Shown: piece after piece, positions 6,592-7,322 of the stretch | Position numbering within the stretch: the stretch's first letter is position 1 | How the letters are laid out: the number at the start of each line of letters is the position of its first letter | NCBI GenBank assembly: GCA_030540495.1 | Contig: JAUNWC010000068.1 | Span: 1 to 7,322 of the forward strand | Reading direction: 5' to 3' | DNA length: 7,322 nt | Source: Bacteroidota bacterium | Lineage (GTDB): Bacteria; Bacteroidota; Bacteroidia; Bacteroidales; P3 | Notes under the pieces: model-generated | The model's database searches: none | What the model was told of the DNA's origin: nothing | What the model saw: the letters and a program-made list of their open reading frames with translations, nothing else | Made by a program: the position numbers and the translations under genes

Positions 6592-6657
6592 ATTTTTTTG
6601 CTTTTATTTCAAGGGAAAATCTTATATATAAAAAAATATAATTTTACTTAATCTTTG

Positions 6658-6677
6658 GGAGTTAAAAAAACAACTCC
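6658..6677 (-). promoter_or_regulatory. Hairpin in the rho leader
   Basis: GGAGTT (6658-6663) and AACTCC (6672-6677) form a perfect 6-pair stem around an 8-base A-rich loop. On the minus strand it lies just downstream of the proposed rho promoter, and CAAAG rather than a U tract follows it, so it is not an intrinsic terminator. It may shape the 5' end of the rho mRNA. Confidence 0.4.
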
Positions 6678-6694
6678 TGCATTTTTTACAAATG

Positions 6695-6723
6695 CAAATT
6701 TACAATATATTTTATAACTACAA
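6695..6723 (-). promoter_or_regulatory. Possible Bacteroidota-type promoter for rho
   Basis: On the minus strand TAAATTTG (6702 to 6695) fits the Bacteroidota -7 consensus TAnnTTTG, and GTTG (6724 to 6721) stands 18 bases upstream, close to the TTTG -33 element and its usual 19-20 base spacing. A transcript start near 6688 would give a leader of about 140 bases. The palindrome GCATTT-TTTAC-AAATGC at 6679-6695 sits at this predicted start. AT richness makes chance matches possible. Confidence 0.45.
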
Positions 6724-6865
6724 CATTTTTTATATATTTTTTTTTGTTTTTTTTCAACTGAGTAGAAAGAGAGTTTATATCTGTTTTTTCTAATTTATTT
6801 AAAAACTCCAAAAGCAAAATCATAAACCAAGAAATAAAAGAATGAATTATCTCAACTTTCTTTTG

Positions 6866-6873
6866 TACTTTTG
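6866..6873 (+). promoter_or_regulatory. Possible -7 promoter element directly in front of murB
   Basis: TACTTTTG matches the Bacteroidota -7 consensus TAnnTTTG and ends only 7 bases before the murB ATG. If used, transcription would begin at or just before the start codon, giving a leaderless or nearly leaderless mRNA. No good TTTG is present at the -33 distance (about 6843-6849), which weakens the call. Confidence 0.4.
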
Positions 6874-6880
6874 CAAAGTT

Positions 6881-7322
6881 ATGGAATATAATTTTGATGT
6901 AAGAGAATATAATACTTTTGGGTTGTCTTGTGTAGCAAACAAGTTTCTAAGAATAAGAGAAGAAAAAGATTTGCAAACATTAGCAAAGTTGTATCAAGTG
7001 GAGGATATTTTTCTTTTGGGTATGGGTGCAAATACAATTTTTTCTACCAATAAGTGCGAAAAAACAATAGTAAAAATAGAAAACCTCGGCAAACAAATTA
7101 TTATGGAGGATGATGTTTCTATTCTTATAGAAGTGTCGGCAGGAGAGTGTTGGGATGATTTTGTAGAATGGGCAACTAAACAAAAATTTTCGGGTTTAGA
7201 AAATCTTTCTGCTATTCCTTCAAGCATAGGAGCCACTCCTGTACAAAATATTGGAGCATATGGAATGGAGGTAAAAAACATAATAGAATATGTTGTTTGT
7301 TTTGATTTGAAAGGAGAAAAGT
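6881..7322 (+). CDS. murB: UDP-N-acetylenolpyruvoylglucosamine reductase MurB, N-terminal part
   Basis: 147 full codons are visible; the gene continues past the right edge. MurB uses FAD and NADPH to reduce UDP-GlcNAc-enolpyruvate to UDP-MurNAc, an early cytosolic step of peptidoglycan synthesis. The opening MEYNFDVREYNTFGL is the usual MurB start, and LGMGANTIFSTN (residues 47-58) is the FAD-binding loop, normally LGGGSN. GLENLSAIPSSIGA followed by TPVQNIGAYGME (residues 106-131) is the diagnostic FAD-domain signature; the common IPG is IPS here. The ATG at 6881 is well placed for the conserved N terminus. No Shine-Dalgarno is present and a promoter-like element lies immediately upstream. 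It is divergent from rho. The substrate-binding C-terminal domain is not visible, so completeness cannot be judged. Confidence 0.93.
   Translation, partial: MEYNFDVREYNTFGLSCVANKFLRIREEKDLQTLAKLYQVEDIFLLGMGANTIFSTNKCEKTIVKIENLGKQIIMEDDVSILIEVSAGECWDDFVEWATKQKFSGLENLSAIPSSIGATPVQNIGAYGMEVKNIIEYVVCFDLKGEK

Larger units (their letters stand above)
6551..6880. other. Divergent rho-murB intergenic region, AT-rich, no gene seen
   Basis: This 330-base stretch holds no convincing coding sequence, tRNA or other known RNA. It contains the rho leader with hairpins at 6572-6591 and 6658-6677, a palindrome at 6679-6695, a promoter-like element for each flanking gene, and long runs of T and A between about 6720 and 6800. 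The murB side has no other clear structure. Confidence 0.7.

Noticed and set aside
6572..6605. Plus-strand terminator (hairpin followed by a T run)
   Set aside because: No plus-strand gene lies upstream that it could end; it is better read as part of the rho leader.
6994..7281. Open frames on the minus strand opposite murB
   Set aside because: The plus-strand MurB frame has clear family motifs through this whole stretch; the antisense frames have none.

Overview
The window looks like a housekeeping stretch of a low-GC, AT-rich member of the Bacteroidota, probably Bacteroidales. The evidence is: a Rho factor with a long charged and Asn-rich N-terminal extension; a PurE ending in YKTN with a Bacteroides-like sequence; a single-chain alpha2-type glycyl-tRNA synthetase; a pyrophosphate-type phosphofructokinase; gene starts with little or no Shine-Dalgarno sequence; and TAnnTTTG promoter-like elements. 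No mobile element, CRISPR array, tRNA or rRNA was seen. The placement is inferred from recalled family features, not from a search.

Layout: five genes lie on the minus strand, transcribed from right to left: rho (6550 to 4681, in two frames), glyS (4597 to 3080), a PPi-dependent phosphofructokinase (2900 to 1668), purE (1591 to 1085), and a P-loop kinase/dCMP deaminase fusion (1042 to 14). A partial murB runs off the right edge on the plus strand (6881 to 7322), divergent from rho across a 330-base AT-rich region. Clear hairpin/U-tract terminators follow rho and the phosphofructokinase. A long imperfect hairpin built from 10-base repeats follows glyS. The set is therefore probably several short transcription units; only purE and the deaminase (42 bases apart, no terminator) look co-transcribed.

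Functions: transcription termination (Rho), translation (GlyRS), glycolysis (PFK), purine synthesis (PurE), pyrimidine deoxynucleotide supply (dCMP deaminase) and peptidoglycan precursor synthesis (MurB). They share no single pathway. PurE and the deaminase both serve nucleotide supply.

Most notable points: (1) rho is broken by a frame change exactly at the linker between its RNA-binding and ATPase domains, and length arithmetic fits a loss of about 20 bases; (2) PurE has Ala where class I enzymes carry the second conserved active-site His; (3) the dCMP deaminase is fused to an N-terminal P-loop kinase-like domain, an arrangement shared with yeast Dcd1 and with anti-phage AvcD-type deaminases; (4) the hairpin after glyS is a palindrome made of helically phased 10-base repeats, all of whose arm substitutions are transitions. 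I see no convincing complete novel system; the kinase-deaminase fusion is the nearest candidate.
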